In this document: positions 42,209 through 50,853 of the stretch, in pieces | Numbering within the stretch: the stretch's first letter is position 1 | How the letters are laid out: each line of letters starts with the position of its first letter | Assembly: GCF_009469615.1 (NCBI RefSeq) | Contig: NZ_SSXX01000002.1 | Span: 393,501 to 457,500 of the forward strand | Reading direction: 5' to 3' | From: Dechloromonas sp. H13 | GTDB lineage: Bacteria > Pseudomonadota > Gammaproteobacteria > Burkholderiales > Rhodocyclaceae | DNA: 64,000 nucleotides | Program-made: the position numbers and the translations under genes | Notes under the pieces: generated by a model | Databases searched by the model: none | Seen by the model: only the letters and a program-made list of their open reading frames with translations | Told to the model about the DNA's origin: nothing

Positions 42209-42265
42209 GTGAGGACGACCTCACCTCTCCAGTTCATCCGGGGACGGCCCCTCTTTTTTGAGGAG
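42209..42265 (+). promoter_or_regulatory. Guanidine-II (mini-ykkC) riboswitch
   Basis: Two hairpins with ACGR tetraloops: GTGAGG-ACGA-CCTCAC (42209-42224) and GGGG-ACGG-CCCC (42240-42251), separated by 15 nt. This is the mini-ykkC architecture, in which guanidinium binds a pair of ACGR loops. The CCCCTC of the second hairpin is complementary to the GAGG of the ribosome site (GAGGAG, 42260-42265). Ligand binding would therefore free the ribosome site of the SMR exporter that follows. Confidence 0.9.
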
Positions 42266-42271
42266 CCGTTT

Positions 42272-42589
42272 ATGAACTGGATAATTCTTTTTGCAGCCGG
42301 ACTGCTGGAAGTCGGCTGGGCAATTGGTCTCAAATACACCGAAGGTTTCACCCGGCTCTGGCCAACCGTGTGGACAGTTCTGTCCATGCTTTTAAGCGTT
42401 GGCTTGCTCGGTGTCGCGATGAAGTCGCTGCCAGTCGGTACCGCCTATGCGGTTTGGGTTGGGATTGGCGCTATCGGAACCGTAGTAATGGGAATGCTCT
42501 TGTTTGGAGAGTCGGCGACCACAATGAGATTACTCAGCCTTCTTCTCATTTTTATCGGCATCGTTGGCCTAAAGCTCTCAGCATCCTGA
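42272..42589 (+). CDS. gdx: Guanidinium exporter Gdx (SugE subfamily SMR)
   Basis: 105 aa with four membrane helices. Glu in [15 protein letters not shown] is the transport carboxylate; [20 protein letters not shown] is the SMR motif. SugE/Gdx proteins export guanidinium in exchange for protons. The upstream guanidine-II riboswitch supports this over a general drug pump. The ATG at 42272 has GAGGAG 6 bp upstream. Base composition is lower in GC than the nif genes nearby. Confidence 0.92.
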   Translation: MNWIILFAAGLLEVGWAIGLKYTEGFTRLWPTVWTVLSMLLSVGLLGVAMKSLPVGTAYAVWVGIGAIGTVVMGMLLFGESATTMRLLSLLLIFIGIVGLKLSAS

Positions 42590-42766
42590 CAGTCCGCTTT
42601 GGGTCGGGTGTACCCCGTGGCGACTGGCCGTTTCCGGGAAGCGGAGTTCCAGTGACCGCTTTCCGGCAATGAATTCGAAGAACTGACTGACGCAAGCCGA
42701 CCCGAAGGAGGCGGTCACATCGTCTGAAACCTAACGGCGGAAAAGGATAGTTAGCAGTCGGACGAA

Positions 42767-43417
42767 TCAGACCTTAGTACCCTCATCAATTGCATTTGAT
42801 ACAAGCGTTGCCATGGCCCCCGCCATATCGCCAGAGACTTTCCGCAAGCCCGCGACCGTTCCCAGTCGATCCTGCATATGCTCATCGCGACTGACCTTGA
42901 GCTTGCCCTCCAAGCGATCGATAGGAATTTCGATACCCACGATGGCGCGTAGCAGCTTGTCAATGTACTCGGGTGGCGCATCATTCACCCGCCACGGAGT
43001 AGGCTGATTCGCTTCGCTCGCCCCGGTGAGTTGATTCAGCATCGCTAGCAGCCATTCGCGGTCTTCTATCGCACGAGCGATGCCATGCACATGCGTGACA
43101 GCATAGTTCCATGTCGGTACCACCTTCCCATGCTCGGCTTTGCTTGGATACCAGTTCGGCGTAATGTAGGTCTGCGGCCCCTGAAACATCACCACCGAAG
43201 CGATTCCGGCTTCCAACTCACGCCACACCGGGTTAGCCCGCGACACATGCCCAATGAGTGTGCCTAACTCTCCCTTACTCCGTTCAAGATAAAACGGCAC
43301 GTGATTGGCGATCAGTCCATTCGGACCAGCAACTACCCATGCCCCAAGGGGGTACTCTTCGATGAGTCCCGCAATGGCTTCTTGGTCGTTCTGTTGGTGA
43401 TACCTCGGTATGTACAT
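42767..43417 (-). CDS. PaiB-family FMN-binding protein
   Basis: 216 aa. MYIPRYHQQNDQEAIAGLIE, LGTLIGHVSRANPVWRELEA and YITPNWYPSKAEHGKVVPTW are PaiB signatures (flavin reductase-like split barrel). PaiB was described as a transcriptional repressor-type protein in Bacillus; its exact role is unclear. The start at 43417 has GAGAG upstream. It is co-directional with the LysE gene, 10 bp after it. Confidence 0.88.
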   Translation of the reverse strand: MYIPRYHQQNDQEAIAGLIEEYPLGAWVVAGPNGLIANHVPFYLERSKGELGTLIGHVSRANPVWRELEAGIASVVMFQGPQTYITPNWYPSKAEHGKVVPTWNYAVTHVHGIARAIEDREWLLAMLNQLTGASEANQPTPWRVNDAPPEYIDKLLRAIVGIEIPIDRLEGKLKVSRDEHMQDRLGTVAGLRKVSGDMAGAMATLVSNAIDEGTKV

Positions 43418-43427
43418 GGTTACTCTC

Positions 43428-44051
43428 TCAAAAGCCATTCAGAACGTGGCGTACCAGCATCGCAGCCATCACCCACATGGTCAATCCGATCAGTCCGTCC
43501 ATGACCTGCCATGCCCGTGGTCGTACAAAAACCGGCGCTAACCAACGTGCGCCGAACCCCAGCAGGCCAAACCAGACCATGCTGGCCGTACTGGCACCCA
43601 TGACAAACCACCCGCGCAAGGCCGCCTCGTGCTGTGCGCCAATGCTGCCAACCAGCAATACGGTATCCAGATAAACGTGTGGATTAAGCAACGTGAAGGC
43701 GGCCGCCTGGGCGATCGCTGCTCGCTGGCTCAGCCCTTCACCACCCGTCGTTGCATTGAGTTGGTGTGAATTTCCCGCTCGGCGCAACGCCTGAACACCG
43801 TAATACGCCAGAAAGACAGCACCACCGAGCGATAGTGCGCGAGCGAGATTTGGGCTTTCCCCCAATGCCTGCGCCATGCCCATAACGCCCGCAGTAATCA
43901 ATATGGCATCGGCCAGCGCACAAAACGCCACCACACTACCCACATGCTCGCGGCGCAAGCCTTGGCGCAAGACGAAGGCGTTCTGTGCGCCGATGGCGAC
44001 GATCAGCCCGAAGCTCAATGCCAGACCTTGAATGAAGACCGATAAAAACAT
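43428..44051 (-). CDS. LysE/ArgO family amino-acid exporter
   Basis: 207 aa with six membrane helices. GLIVAIGAQNAFVLRQGLRR and LNPHVYLDTVLLVGSIGAQH are the LysE/ArgO motifs for basic amino acid export. It diverges from a LysR gene of the ArgP/LysG type 98 bp away, the usual regulator-exporter pair. The start at 44051 was preferred over 44111 because it begins the first helix. Confidence 0.9.
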   Translation of the reverse strand: MFLSVFIQGLALSFGLIVAIGAQNAFVLRQGLRREHVGSVVAFCALADAILITAGVMGMAQALGESPNLARALSLGGAVFLAYYGVQALRRAGNSHQLNATTGGEGLSQRAAIAQAAAFTLLNPHVYLDTVLLVGSIGAQHEAALRGWFVMGASTASMVWFGLLGFGARWLAPVFVRPRAWQVMDGLIGLTMWVMAAMLVRHVLNGF

Positions 44052-44148
44052 CCGTGCCGTTCCTGCAGCTGTGATGGCGTACAGATTGCCTAACGCATCA
44101 AATGAAGGCAAACTATCTTTAATGCAGTCACATTAACAAATCTAACGA

Positions 44149-45051
44149 GTGCTCGATTACGATTCCTTGTTTGCTCTGGCCGCCGTGATCCGGGAGGGTA
44201 GCTTTGATCGTGCTGCACGCTCGCTCAATGTCACCCCGTCGGCGGTGTCACAGCGGATTCGGTTGCTGGAGGAACGCATCGGTTCCGCCTTGGTGATACG
44301 GGGCCAGCCTTGCCAGGCTACGGAAATGGGGCGGCGACTGTGCCAGCACATTGACCGTGTGCGCCTGTTGGAACAGGAACTGCACGACGCTTTGCCGACA
44401 CTGGCGACAGAGGGGACCGTCCGCGTCCGATTGCCAATTGCCGTCAATGCCGACAGCCTCGCCACATGGTTTGCACCCTCGGCGGCCGCCTTTGCTGCAG
44501 AAAGCCCTGTACTGATCGACGTTGCTGTCGATGATCAAGATCACACGGCAGAATGGCTGCGCAGCGGTGTTGTCCTGGCAGCTGTCACCGGTTCATCCCG
44601 GCCGACAGTGGGCTGTAACAGCCAAGTCTTGGGTGCGATGCGCTATTTGGCAGCAGCAAGCCCGTCCTTTATGGAACGGTATTTCAGTGACGGGGTGGGT
44701 GCTGGGACATTGGTCCGTGCGCCGAGTCTAGTCTTTAACAGTAAAGATGAACTGCAGACACGCTGGGCGCATCGCTTGTGTCATCGGCACGTGGAGTTGC
44801 CACGCCATACCTTGCCCTCTCCCCAGGCGTTTGTCACCGCTTCGCTGGCAGGCATGGGTTGGGGGATGCATCCAATGTCGCTTATTGAACCTTACTTGAA
44901 GACGGGTGCGTTGGTAGAACTGCTGCCTGATAAACCGTTGGATGTACCGTTGTACTGGCAGCAGGCGCGTGCATCATCCACGCTGTTGGATGGATTGAGC
45001 AAGGTAATTCTGGCTGCCGGGCGTGCTGCGTTGATACAGCCGAATTCCTGA
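44149..45051 (+). CDS. LysR regulator, ArgP/LysG type
   Basis: 300 aa. HTH at 1-60 (LDYDSLFALAAVIREGSFDR, NVTPSAVSQRIRLLEERIG) and a co-inducer domain. The opening YDSLFALAAVIREGSFDRAA is characteristic of ArgP/IciA/LysG regulators that activate LysE/ArgO exporters in response to arginine or lysine. The start is GTG at 44149. It is divergent from the exporter gene. Confidence 0.88.
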   Translation: MLDYDSLFALAAVIREGSFDRAARSLNVTPSAVSQRIRLLEERIGSALVIRGQPCQATEMGRRLCQHIDRVRLLEQELHDALPTLATEGTVRVRLPIAVNADSLATWFAPSAAAFAAESPVLIDVAVDDQDHTAEWLRSGVVLAAVTGSSRPTVGCNSQVLGAMRYLAAASPSFMERYFSDGVGAGTLVRAPSLVFNSKDELQTRWAHRLCHRHVELPRHTLPSPQAFVTASLAGMGWGMHPMSLIEPYLKTGALVELLPDKPLDVPLYWQQARASSTLLDGLSKVILAAGRAALIQPNS

Positions 45052-45331
45052 AGAGCCGCCTATTTACCGAAGGGCCAGATTCGATAGATAGCGGACTTCT
45101 AAAGGGCCGCTTTCTGGAATTGGCGACCGACTGCAGTTGGCCGATAGCGAGAGGCCACCAGCGGCCACTTTGTAGCACTCCAGTTCGCAGAAACTGCTTT
45201 TGGCTGAATGGCCGCTCAGGAGAAGGCCGACTGGCCGGATTGGGTCGATAAGGTGAGTCCAAGTTTTTCGGAAGCGGCCATTCATTGCCAAGAATGGCGG
45301 GTTCCCACACCCGCTTGCGCGGTACGGCGTT
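45052..45331. other. Non-coding spacer with GGCCGC-type short repeats
   Basis: No credible gene. The stretch contains several degenerate copies of a GGCCGCTT/GGCGACCGACTGCAGTTGGCC type sequence in both orientations, similar in style to the spacer at 42590-42766. Both spacers bound the lower-GC segment and may be traces of the insertion event. Confidence 0.45.
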
Positions 45332-46018
45332 TCAGCTAATGACCAGATGCGCCCCGGCGCGCCGCACCGGCATGGCGAACGCGAACAGGTCAGCGCTCGC
45401 AGCCAGTTCCAGGTCGTCGTGCGGCAGGTTGGGCCAGGTGCCGGCGGCAAAGCGCCGGCCGAAATCGGAGTCGCGTACCCGGCGGACGAAGGGGGCGGGG
45501 GCGGCCGGTTCGCCGCGCAACAGGGACTCGATGTAGTCGGCGCAGGCGATGTCCTCGTCGCCGTCGCGGTCGATCCATTCGCCGGTGATGACGAAGCAGA
45601 TTTCCTGGGCGCCAGAGGCGCGGATCGCCGTCGCCGTCGCCTGCGCGCAGACGAGGCTGGCGGCATAGAGATGGCGCGCCTGGCGGAAGCGCTGCAGGCC
45701 CTGGACGCCGGCCGCCGTGCTGAGCACGATGTGTTTCCCTGCCAGGTCGGCCTGCATCAGCCGGGCGGGTGAGTTGCCGAAGTCGAATCCGGGCACCGGG
45801 TCGCCGCCGCGCACCGCGCCGACCGACACGGAATTCGCGATCCGGTCGCGCAGCGCGCTGGCTGCGGCGATCCCGTCGACCGGATAGACCGCCGCCGCGC
45901 CTCTGGCCAGCGCCACCGCCGCGGTCGTGAACGAGCGCAGCACGTCGATCACGACGACCGTGTCTTCCGAGTGCTGCAGGTTCTGCAGGCGGTTGAGGAA
46001 GAGGCGGGAGAATTTCAT
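45332..46018 (-). CDS. 2-phosphosulfolactate phosphatase (ComB-like)
   Basis: 228 aa. VVVIDVLRSFTTAAVALARG, GDPVPGFDFGNSPARL and STAAGVQGLQRFRQARHLYA are ComB motifs (Mg-dependent acid phosphatase of the coenzyme M pathway). In bacteria without coenzyme M the substrate is uncertain. It stands alone, with the lower-GC segment behind it. Confidence 0.85.
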   Translation of the reverse strand: MKFSRLFLNRLQNLQHSEDTVVVIDVLRSFTTAAVALARGAAAVYPVDGIAAASALRDRIANSVSVGAVRGGDPVPGFDFGNSPARLMQADLAGKHIVLSTAAGVQGLQRFRQARHLYAASLVCAQATATAIRASGAQEICFVITGEWIDRDGDEDIACADYIESLLRGEPAAPAPFVRRVRDSDFGRRFAAGTWPNLPHDDLELAASADLFAFAMPVRRAGAHLVIS

Positions 46019-46216
46019 GGCCGATGAGTAACGCGGGATTCGCTGCTTTCAGCATAGCTGCCGTTATGCGGAGTGCGCAAAAATCTCCCGCCCCGGCAGC
46101 CGGGGCATGCCTGGCAAAAAGTGCCGCGGCGCTTGTCGCGTTGACCACAAGCCGATTTTTCCTGCCTTTGAATTCAATGGCTTGGCCGATGGCGTCGCTC
46201 TTGCTTGGTCTCCGGC

Positions 46217-47557
46217 ATGAAGACCCATCTCGACTGGTCGGCCTACGACACCTACGGCGTCGGCGACGCCTACGCCGGCATTCCGGCCACCGGCGGCGAC
46301 TACGCCAAGGCGGTGGCCGTCTGCATGAACAATCACCAGTGCCAACGCGACGGCAAGGGCGTCATGTGCCCGAGCTACCGCATCACGCACGATCCGGCGC
46401 ACTCGACCGGCGCCCGGGTCAAGGCTTTCAAGGCGGCGCTCAATGGCGAGCTGGGCGAGCGGCCGTTCACGCATCCCGGCCTCGCGGCGGCGATGGATCT
46501 CTGCGTCTCGTGCAAGGGGTGCAAGAAGGAGTGCCCGAGTGCCGTCGACATGACGCTGATCAAGACCGAGTACCTCGCCCAGCGCAACGAGCAGTCCGGC
46601 CTGCCGCGCCGCGCCCGGCTCTTCGGCGGCCTGCCGGCCTGGCTGCACGGCCGGCGGCGGACGTTGGCGCTGCTGGTCGGCTGGCGCAACGCCTCGCCGC
46701 TGCTGGCGCGGCTCGCCGGACGCTGGCTGGGCATCGCACCGGCGCGGCCGATCCCGGCGCCGGCCGCTTGGCCTTTCAGGCCGGAAAAAACCGACAGCTG
46801 CGGTCGACGCGGAAAAGTGGTGCTTTTTGTCGATACCTTCACCCACTACTACACGCCGGAAGTGGCGGCGGCAGCCAGCGCCGTGCTGCGCGCCGCCGGT
46901 TATGCGGTCGAGGTGCTGCAGCCGGCGGCCGACGACGCCGAACCCGGGCGCCCGCTGTGCTGCGGCCGGACTTACCTGTCGCAGGGCATGGTCGACGCGG
47001 CGAAGCTGGAGGGCCGGCGCATGATGGCAGCGCTCGCCCCGGCCCTGGCGGCGGGAACGCCGATCGTCGGCCTCGAACCTTCGTGCCTGCTGGCGCTGCG
47101 CGACGAGTTCTACAGCCTGTCACTCGGCCCCGGCGTGGCGCAGCTCGGCAAGCAGGCCTTCCTGTTCGAGGAATTCCTGATGCGCGAGGGCAACAAGGGC
47201 CTGAAGCTGGATCTCAGGCCGCTGCCCGGCGGCCGCGCGGTGGTGCATGGCCATTGTCACCAGAAGGCCTTCGGCGCCATGAAGGCGGTGAAGAAGGTGC
47301 TCGGCTGGATTCCGGAATTCGAGTTCGACATCGTCGATGCCAGCTGCTGCGGCATGTCGGGCAGCTTCGGGCTGGAGGTAGAGCATTACGAGGCGTCGGT
47401 GAAGATGGGCGAACTGGCCCTGTTGCCGGCGGTACGGGCGGCGCCTGCTGATGCGGCGATCGTCGCCGACGGCTTTTCCTGCCGGCACCAGATCCGGGAC
47501 GGCACGGGGCGCGACGCCGTGCACGTCGCCGTGCTGCTCGCCCGCGCGCTGGCCTGA
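46217..47557 (+). CDS. Fe-S oxidoreductase with CCG domains (GlcF-like)
   Basis: 446 aa. Ferredoxin-like clusters in the first third (CMNNHQCQRDGKGVMCPSYR and CVSCKGCKKECPSAVDM) are followed by two CCG cysteine-rich domains (RPLCCGRTYLSQGMVD, GHCHQKAF and ASCCGMSGSFG). This is the iron-sulfur partner of FAD-linked oxidases such as glycolate or D-lactate dehydrogenase; no FAD subunit is adjacent. The ATG at 46217 has no clear ribosome site. A dispersed repeat copy fills the linker between the Fe-S and CCG domains. Confidence 0.82.
   Translation: MKTHLDWSAYDTYGVGDAYAGIPATGGDYAKAVAVCMNNHQCQRDGKGVMCPSYRITHDPAHSTGARVKAFKAALNGELGERPFTHPGLAAAMDLCVSCKGCKKECPSAVDMTLIKTEYLAQRNEQSGLPRRARLFGGLPAWLHGRRRTLALLVGWRNASPLLARLAGRWLGIAPARPIPAPAAWPFRPEKTDSCGRRGKVVLFVDTFTHYYTPEVAAAASAVLRAAGYAVEVLQPAADDAEPGRPLCCGRTYLSQGMVDAAKLEGRRMMAALAPALAAGTPIVGLEPSCLLALRDEFYSLSLGPGVAQLGKQAFLFEEFLMREGNKGLKLDLRPLPGGRAVVHGHCHQKAFGAMKAVKKVLGWIPEFEFDIVDASCCGMSGSFGLEVEHYEASVKMGELALLPAVRAAPADAAIVADGFSCRHQIRDGTGRDAVHVAVLLARALA
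46795..46829 (+). repeat. Dispersed TGCGGTCGAC repeat, copy 8 (inside the Fe-S gene)
   Basis: CAGCTGCGGTCGACGC then GGAAAAGTGGTGCTTTTT. It is read in frame as SCGRRGKVVLF at the junction of two domains. Confidence 0.52.
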
Positions 47558-47567
47558 GGTTCAGGCC
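47551..47567. terminator. Hairpin containing both stop codons of convergent genes
   Basis: GGCCTGA-GGT-TCAGGCC is a perfect palindrome. Its left arm holds the TGA of the Fe-S gene, and its right arm holds the TGA (reverse strand) of the gene at 47561. It may act as a compact bidirectional terminator, though without a T-run. Confidence 0.5.
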
Positions 47568-48535
47568 GGCAGCGGGGCCGGGGCCAGCGGGAGGCGCCCG
47601 GTGGCGAGGTAGACGGCGCAGCGCTCGATGTATTCGCGGGTGCTCTTGGGCATCGGCGTGCGCGCACGGGCGATGTAGAAGATCAGGTCGCGGCCCTGGC
47701 GCAGCAGCAGCAGGCCGTCGGAAACGCGGTGGCCGTGCGGGTCGGCCCTGTCGTTGTCGATCGTCTGCGGCAGCGGGGTGAAGTTGGCCAGGCGCTCGGC
47801 GGCGGTGACCAGCTGCGCCCAGACCTCGAAGATGTCGTGGTCGGTGCGCAGGTTCTCGGCCTTGACCTTGGCGGTCTCGGCGAAGTCGCGGATCAGGCCG
47901 GCGACCGAGGCGAAGGCGGGAACCTGCGTGAAGTTTTCGACCATGGCGTCGGCGATGCGATCGATGTCGCGCATCGTCTGGCCGATCTTGATGTAGCGGC
48001 TTTCGTAGAAGTCCTCGAGCGGGATCGAGAAGGCGCGGAAGGGTTCTCCCCACAGTTCGTCGATGCCTTCCTCGCCGCTGCGGTGGAGCACGAAGCGGCC
48101 GAGTTCCATGGCGTCGAGCAGGCATTGGCCGCATTCGCGCATCAGCGCGTCGTCGCTGCGGATCTCGATGCCGTCGGCCTGCAGTTCGACGAGCTTGCGA
48201 AAGATGTCGGTTGCGCGGTTGAAATAGGCGCCGGCCAGCATGGCCGCCTTGACGCGCTTGCGCGCCGGGTCGGTTTCCGCGGCGTGGGCGGCCTTGGCCT
48301 CGTTGAGGCGGGTGCCGGGAATGTTGAGACCGTGCTCGGTATGGTTGAACAGCCGCCGCGTCAGCCCCTCGATCAGGCGCTTCTTGGCTTCCAGGGTGTC
48401 GGCCGGCACCGGGTAGGTCTTGATCCAGTAGCCGTCGTAGAACACGCGCTCGGCGCCGTCGATCATGCGGCGGGTGCCCTCCGGCGGACGGCTGTCGGTC
48501 TCGGAGGGAAGTTCCAGTTGGTGCACGTTGAACAT
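47561..48535 (-). CDS. Hypothetical protein
   Basis: 324 aa from ATG 48535; starts at 48568 or 48610 are possible. It is helical and soluble: RVFYDGYWIKTYPVPADTLE, AKKRLIEGLTRRLFNHTEHG, CGQCLLDAMELGRFVLHRSG. The CGQC pair might bind metal or form a disulfide. No family is recognised. It is not clearly tied to its neighbours. Confidence 0.65.
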   Translation of the reverse strand: MFNVHQLELPSETDSRPPEGTRRMIDGAERVFYDGYWIKTYPVPADTLEAKKRLIEGLTRRLFNHTEHGLNIPGTRLNEAKAAHAAETDPARKRVKAAMLAGAYFNRATDIFRKLVELQADGIEIRSDDALMRECGQCLLDAMELGRFVLHRSGEEGIDELWGEPFRAFSIPLEDFYESRYIKIGQTMRDIDRIADAMVENFTQVPAFASVAGLIRDFAETAKVKAENLRTDHDIFEVWAQLVTAAERLANFTPLPQTIDNDRADPHGHRVSDGLLLLRQGRDLIFYIARARTPMPKSTREYIERCAVYLATGRLPLAPAPLPA

Positions 48536-48703
48536 GGTGAACTGCTGCCGGTGAGCGGGAATGAACATCAAGCAAAAAACATGCGGAAAACTTCGGCTTC
48601 CGTAATGCACTGATTTTATGCGGGAAACCGGCGCCTTACCCGGGCGCCCCGGTCCGCGGATGCTTCAGGGAGGTGCATTATGCGCCCGAAGCGGGCGAAT
48701 GTG

Positions 48704-49783
48704 TCAGGCGAGCAGGGCGACGGCCTTGATCTGCGCCCGCAGCGCGAGGCCGGGGCGGATCGCCAGCTTGTCGGCCGAGCGCCGGGTGATGCGGGCGAGC
48801 AGCGGGTCGCCGCCGACGTCGAGGCGGACCAGCACGTGGCCCGGCGTGTCGGTCGGCGCCAGGTCTACGACGGTGGCGTCGACGCAGTTGAGGATGCTGG
48901 TGTGCACCTGCGGGACGAGCGCCAGGCTGACGTCGCGGGCGTGGATGCGGCAGCGCAGCGGGGTGCCGGGCGGCTCGCCGCGGCGCGAGACGAAGATGGC
49001 GCCGCCGGGGAATTCGAGGCGCGTCAGGTCGTCGGCCTCGTGCGCCGCGACCTTCGCTTCGATGACGACCCCGGCGTCGTCGGCGAAGGCGGCCGGCAGG
49101 TCGATGCGGCCGAGTACCTCCTTGAGCGGGCCGCTGGCGACGACGCGGCCGGCGTCGAGCAGCACGAGGTGGTCGGCCAGGCGCGCCACCTCGTCAGGCG
49201 CGTGGCTGACGTAGATGACCGGGATCGCCAGCTCGCGGTGCAGGCGCTCCAGGTAGGGCAGGATCTCCAGCTTGCGCTTGAGGTCGAGGGCGGCCAGCGG
49301 CTCGTCCATCAACAGGATGCGCGGCGCGGCGAGCAGGGCGCGGGCGATCGCGACGCGCTGGCGCTCGCCGCCGGAGAGCTGGCTCGGGGCGCGGTCGAGC
49401 AGATGGGCGATGCCGAGCAGTTCGGCGATTGCGGGCAGCCGGAAGCCGTTGGTTGCGGTCGACGCCCGTTTTTGCCCGAATTCCATGTTGCCGCGCACCG
49501 AAAGGTGCGGGAACAGGCTGGCTTCCTGGAAGACGACGCCGAGCGCCCGGCGGTGCGGCGGCACGAACAGGCCACGGCTTTCGTCCTGCCAGACCTCGTC
49601 GCCGACGGCGACATAACCGGCGGCGGCGCGTTCGAGTCCGGCAAGGGCGCGCAGGCAGGTCGTCTTGCCCGAGCCGGAATGGCCGAACAGCGCGCTGACG
49701 CCGCGCCCGGGCAGGGCCAGGTCGACGTCGAGCGTGAACTCGCCGCGGTCGACCCGGAAGCGGGCACGGATTTCGCCGCTCAT
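48704..49783 (-). CDS. modC: Molybdate ABC transporter ATPase ModC
   Basis: 359 aa. Walker [11 protein letters not shown]-loop [17 protein letters not shown], signature [16 protein letters not shown], Walker B ILLMDEP. A C-terminal Mop-type domain ([20 protein letters not shown]) senses molybdate. A dispersed repeat lies in frame in the helical subdomain ([17 protein letters not shown]), making that loop longer than usual. It overlaps modB by 4 bp. Confidence 0.93.
   Translation of the reverse strand: MSGEIRARFRVDRGEFTLDVDLALPGRGVSALFGHSGSGKTTCLRALAGLERAAAGYVAVGDEVWQDESRGLFVPPHRRALGVVFQEASLFPHLSVRGNMEFGQKRASTATNGFRLPAIAELLGIAHLLDRAPSQLSGGERQRVAIARALLAAPRILLMDEPLAALDLKRKLEILPYLERLHRELAIPVIYVSHAPDEVARLADHLVLLDAGRVVASGPLKEVLGRIDLPAAFADDAGVVIEAKVAAHEADDLTRLEFPGGAIFVSRRGEPPGTPLRCRIHARDVSLALVPQVHTSILNCVDATVVDLAPTDTPGHVLVRLDVGGDPLLARITRRSADKLAIRPGLALRAQIKAVALLA
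49446..49484 (+). repeat. Dispersed TGCGGTCGAC repeat, antisense in modC
   Basis: CCGTTGGTTGCGGTCGACGC then CCGTTTTTGCCCGAATTCC. It is in frame with ModC on the reverse strand, between the Q-loop and the ABC signature. Confidence 0.52.
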
Positions 49784-50454
49784 GCCGCCTTGCGCCGCGC
49801 CGGGTTGAAGGTGTACAGCGCCAGCAACACGACGAAGCTGAACAGCACCATGCCGCCGGCCAGCCAGTGGGCTTGCGTGTATTCGAGCGCCTCGACGTGG
49901 TCGTAGATCTGCACCGAGACGACGCGCGTCCTGCCCGGAATGTTGCCGCCGATCATCAGCACGATGCCGAATTCCCCGACCGTGTGGGCGAAGCCGAGGA
50001 TGGCGCCGGACAGGAAACCGGGTCGGGCGAGCGGCACGGCGACCGACCAGAAGGCGTCCCACGGGCTGGCGCGCAGCGTCGCGGCGACTTCCAGCGGGCG
50101 CTCGCCGATCGCCTCGAAGGCATTCTGGATCGGCTGGACGACGAAGGGCAGCGAGTAGAAGGTCGAGGCGATGACCAGGCCGGGAAAGGTGAAAGGCAGC
50201 AGGCCGAGGCCGATCGCCTGGGTCAGCTGGCCGATCGGCCCGTTCGGCCCCATGGTGACGAGCAGGTAGAAGCCGAGGACAGTCGGCGGCAATACCAGCG
50301 GCAGCGCGACGACGGCGCCGACCACGCCCTTGAGCCGCGAACGCGTGCGTGCCAGCCACCAGGCGATGGGGGTGCCGACGAGCAGCAGCAGCACGGTGAC
50401 CACCGTGGCCAGCTTGAGCGTCAGCCAGACGGCGGCGAGGTCCGGGGCTTCCAT
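49780..50454 (-). CDS. modB: Molybdate ABC transporter permease ModB
   Basis: 224 aa with five membrane helices. The EAA loop [20 protein letters not shown] faces Mod[18 protein letters not shown] is typical of ModB. The operon order is modE-modA-unknown-modD-nifX-like-modB-modC. Confidence 0.93.
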   Translation of the reverse strand: MEAPDLAAVWLTLKLATVVTVLLLLVGTPIAWWLARTRSRLKGVVGAVVALPLVLPPTVLGFYLLVTMGPNGPIGQLTQAIGLGLLPFTFPGLVIASTFYSLPFVVQPIQNAFEAIGERPLEVAATLRASPWDAFWSVAVPLARPGFLSGAILGFAHTVGEFGIVLMIGGNIPGRTRVVSVQIYDHVEALEYTQAHWLAGGMVLFSFVVLLALYTFNPARRKAA

Positions 50455-50460
50455 GAACGA

Positions 50461-50853
50461 TCAGTGTCTCGAGAACAGGTCGCGAATCTTACACAGGCTG
50501 GTCGTGATGTCGAAGCGCGGGTCGGCCAGTGCCTCGCCGGCCAGGATGCGGGTGATGGCGACCGCCGGGTCGTGTTCGCCGGTCAGCAACACCTCGGTGC
50601 CACGCTTCTTCATGTGGCGGACGAAGCCGTCGCCGGCGCTGTGGGCGACGACGATGTCGACGCCGTCGAGCGGGTGCGCCCGGTCGTCGGCGAAAACGTG
50701 CAGTACTTCATCCTTCGCCAGGTCGATGCGCCGCGGGGCGGGCAGCAGCTGGTTGGACTGGTGGGCGGAAAGGTCGTAAAGCAGCCATTCGCGGGCTTGC
50801 CCGGCGTGGCCGCTGACTTCGGTGAAATCCTTGGTGGCGATGGCGATCTTCAT
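50461..50853 (-). CDS. NifX/NafY-like FeMo-co-binding-domain protein in the mod operon
   Basis: 130 aa. [20 protein letters not shown], then [20 protein letters not shown] and [12 protein letters not shown] match the dinitrogenase iron-molybdenum cofactor-binding domain, with His in place of the HFG motif (GHAG). It is coupled to modD (4-bp overlap) and 6 bp before modB. It may bind molybdenum clusters or hold Mo after uptake. nifX itself is not claimed. Confidence 0.82.
   Translation of the reverse strand: MKIAIATKDFTEVSGHAGQAREWLLYDLSAHQSNQLLPAPRRIDLAKDEVLHVFADDRAHPLDGVDIVVAHSAGDGFVRHMKKRGTEVLLTGEHDPAVAITRILAGEALADPRFDITTSLCKIRDLFSRH

Noticed and set aside
45052-45331. Integron attC sites in the spacer after the ArgP-like gene
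   Set aside because: The palindromic GGCCGC-type repeats lack paired RYYYAAC and GTTRRRY core sites at the right distance, and no integrase is seen.
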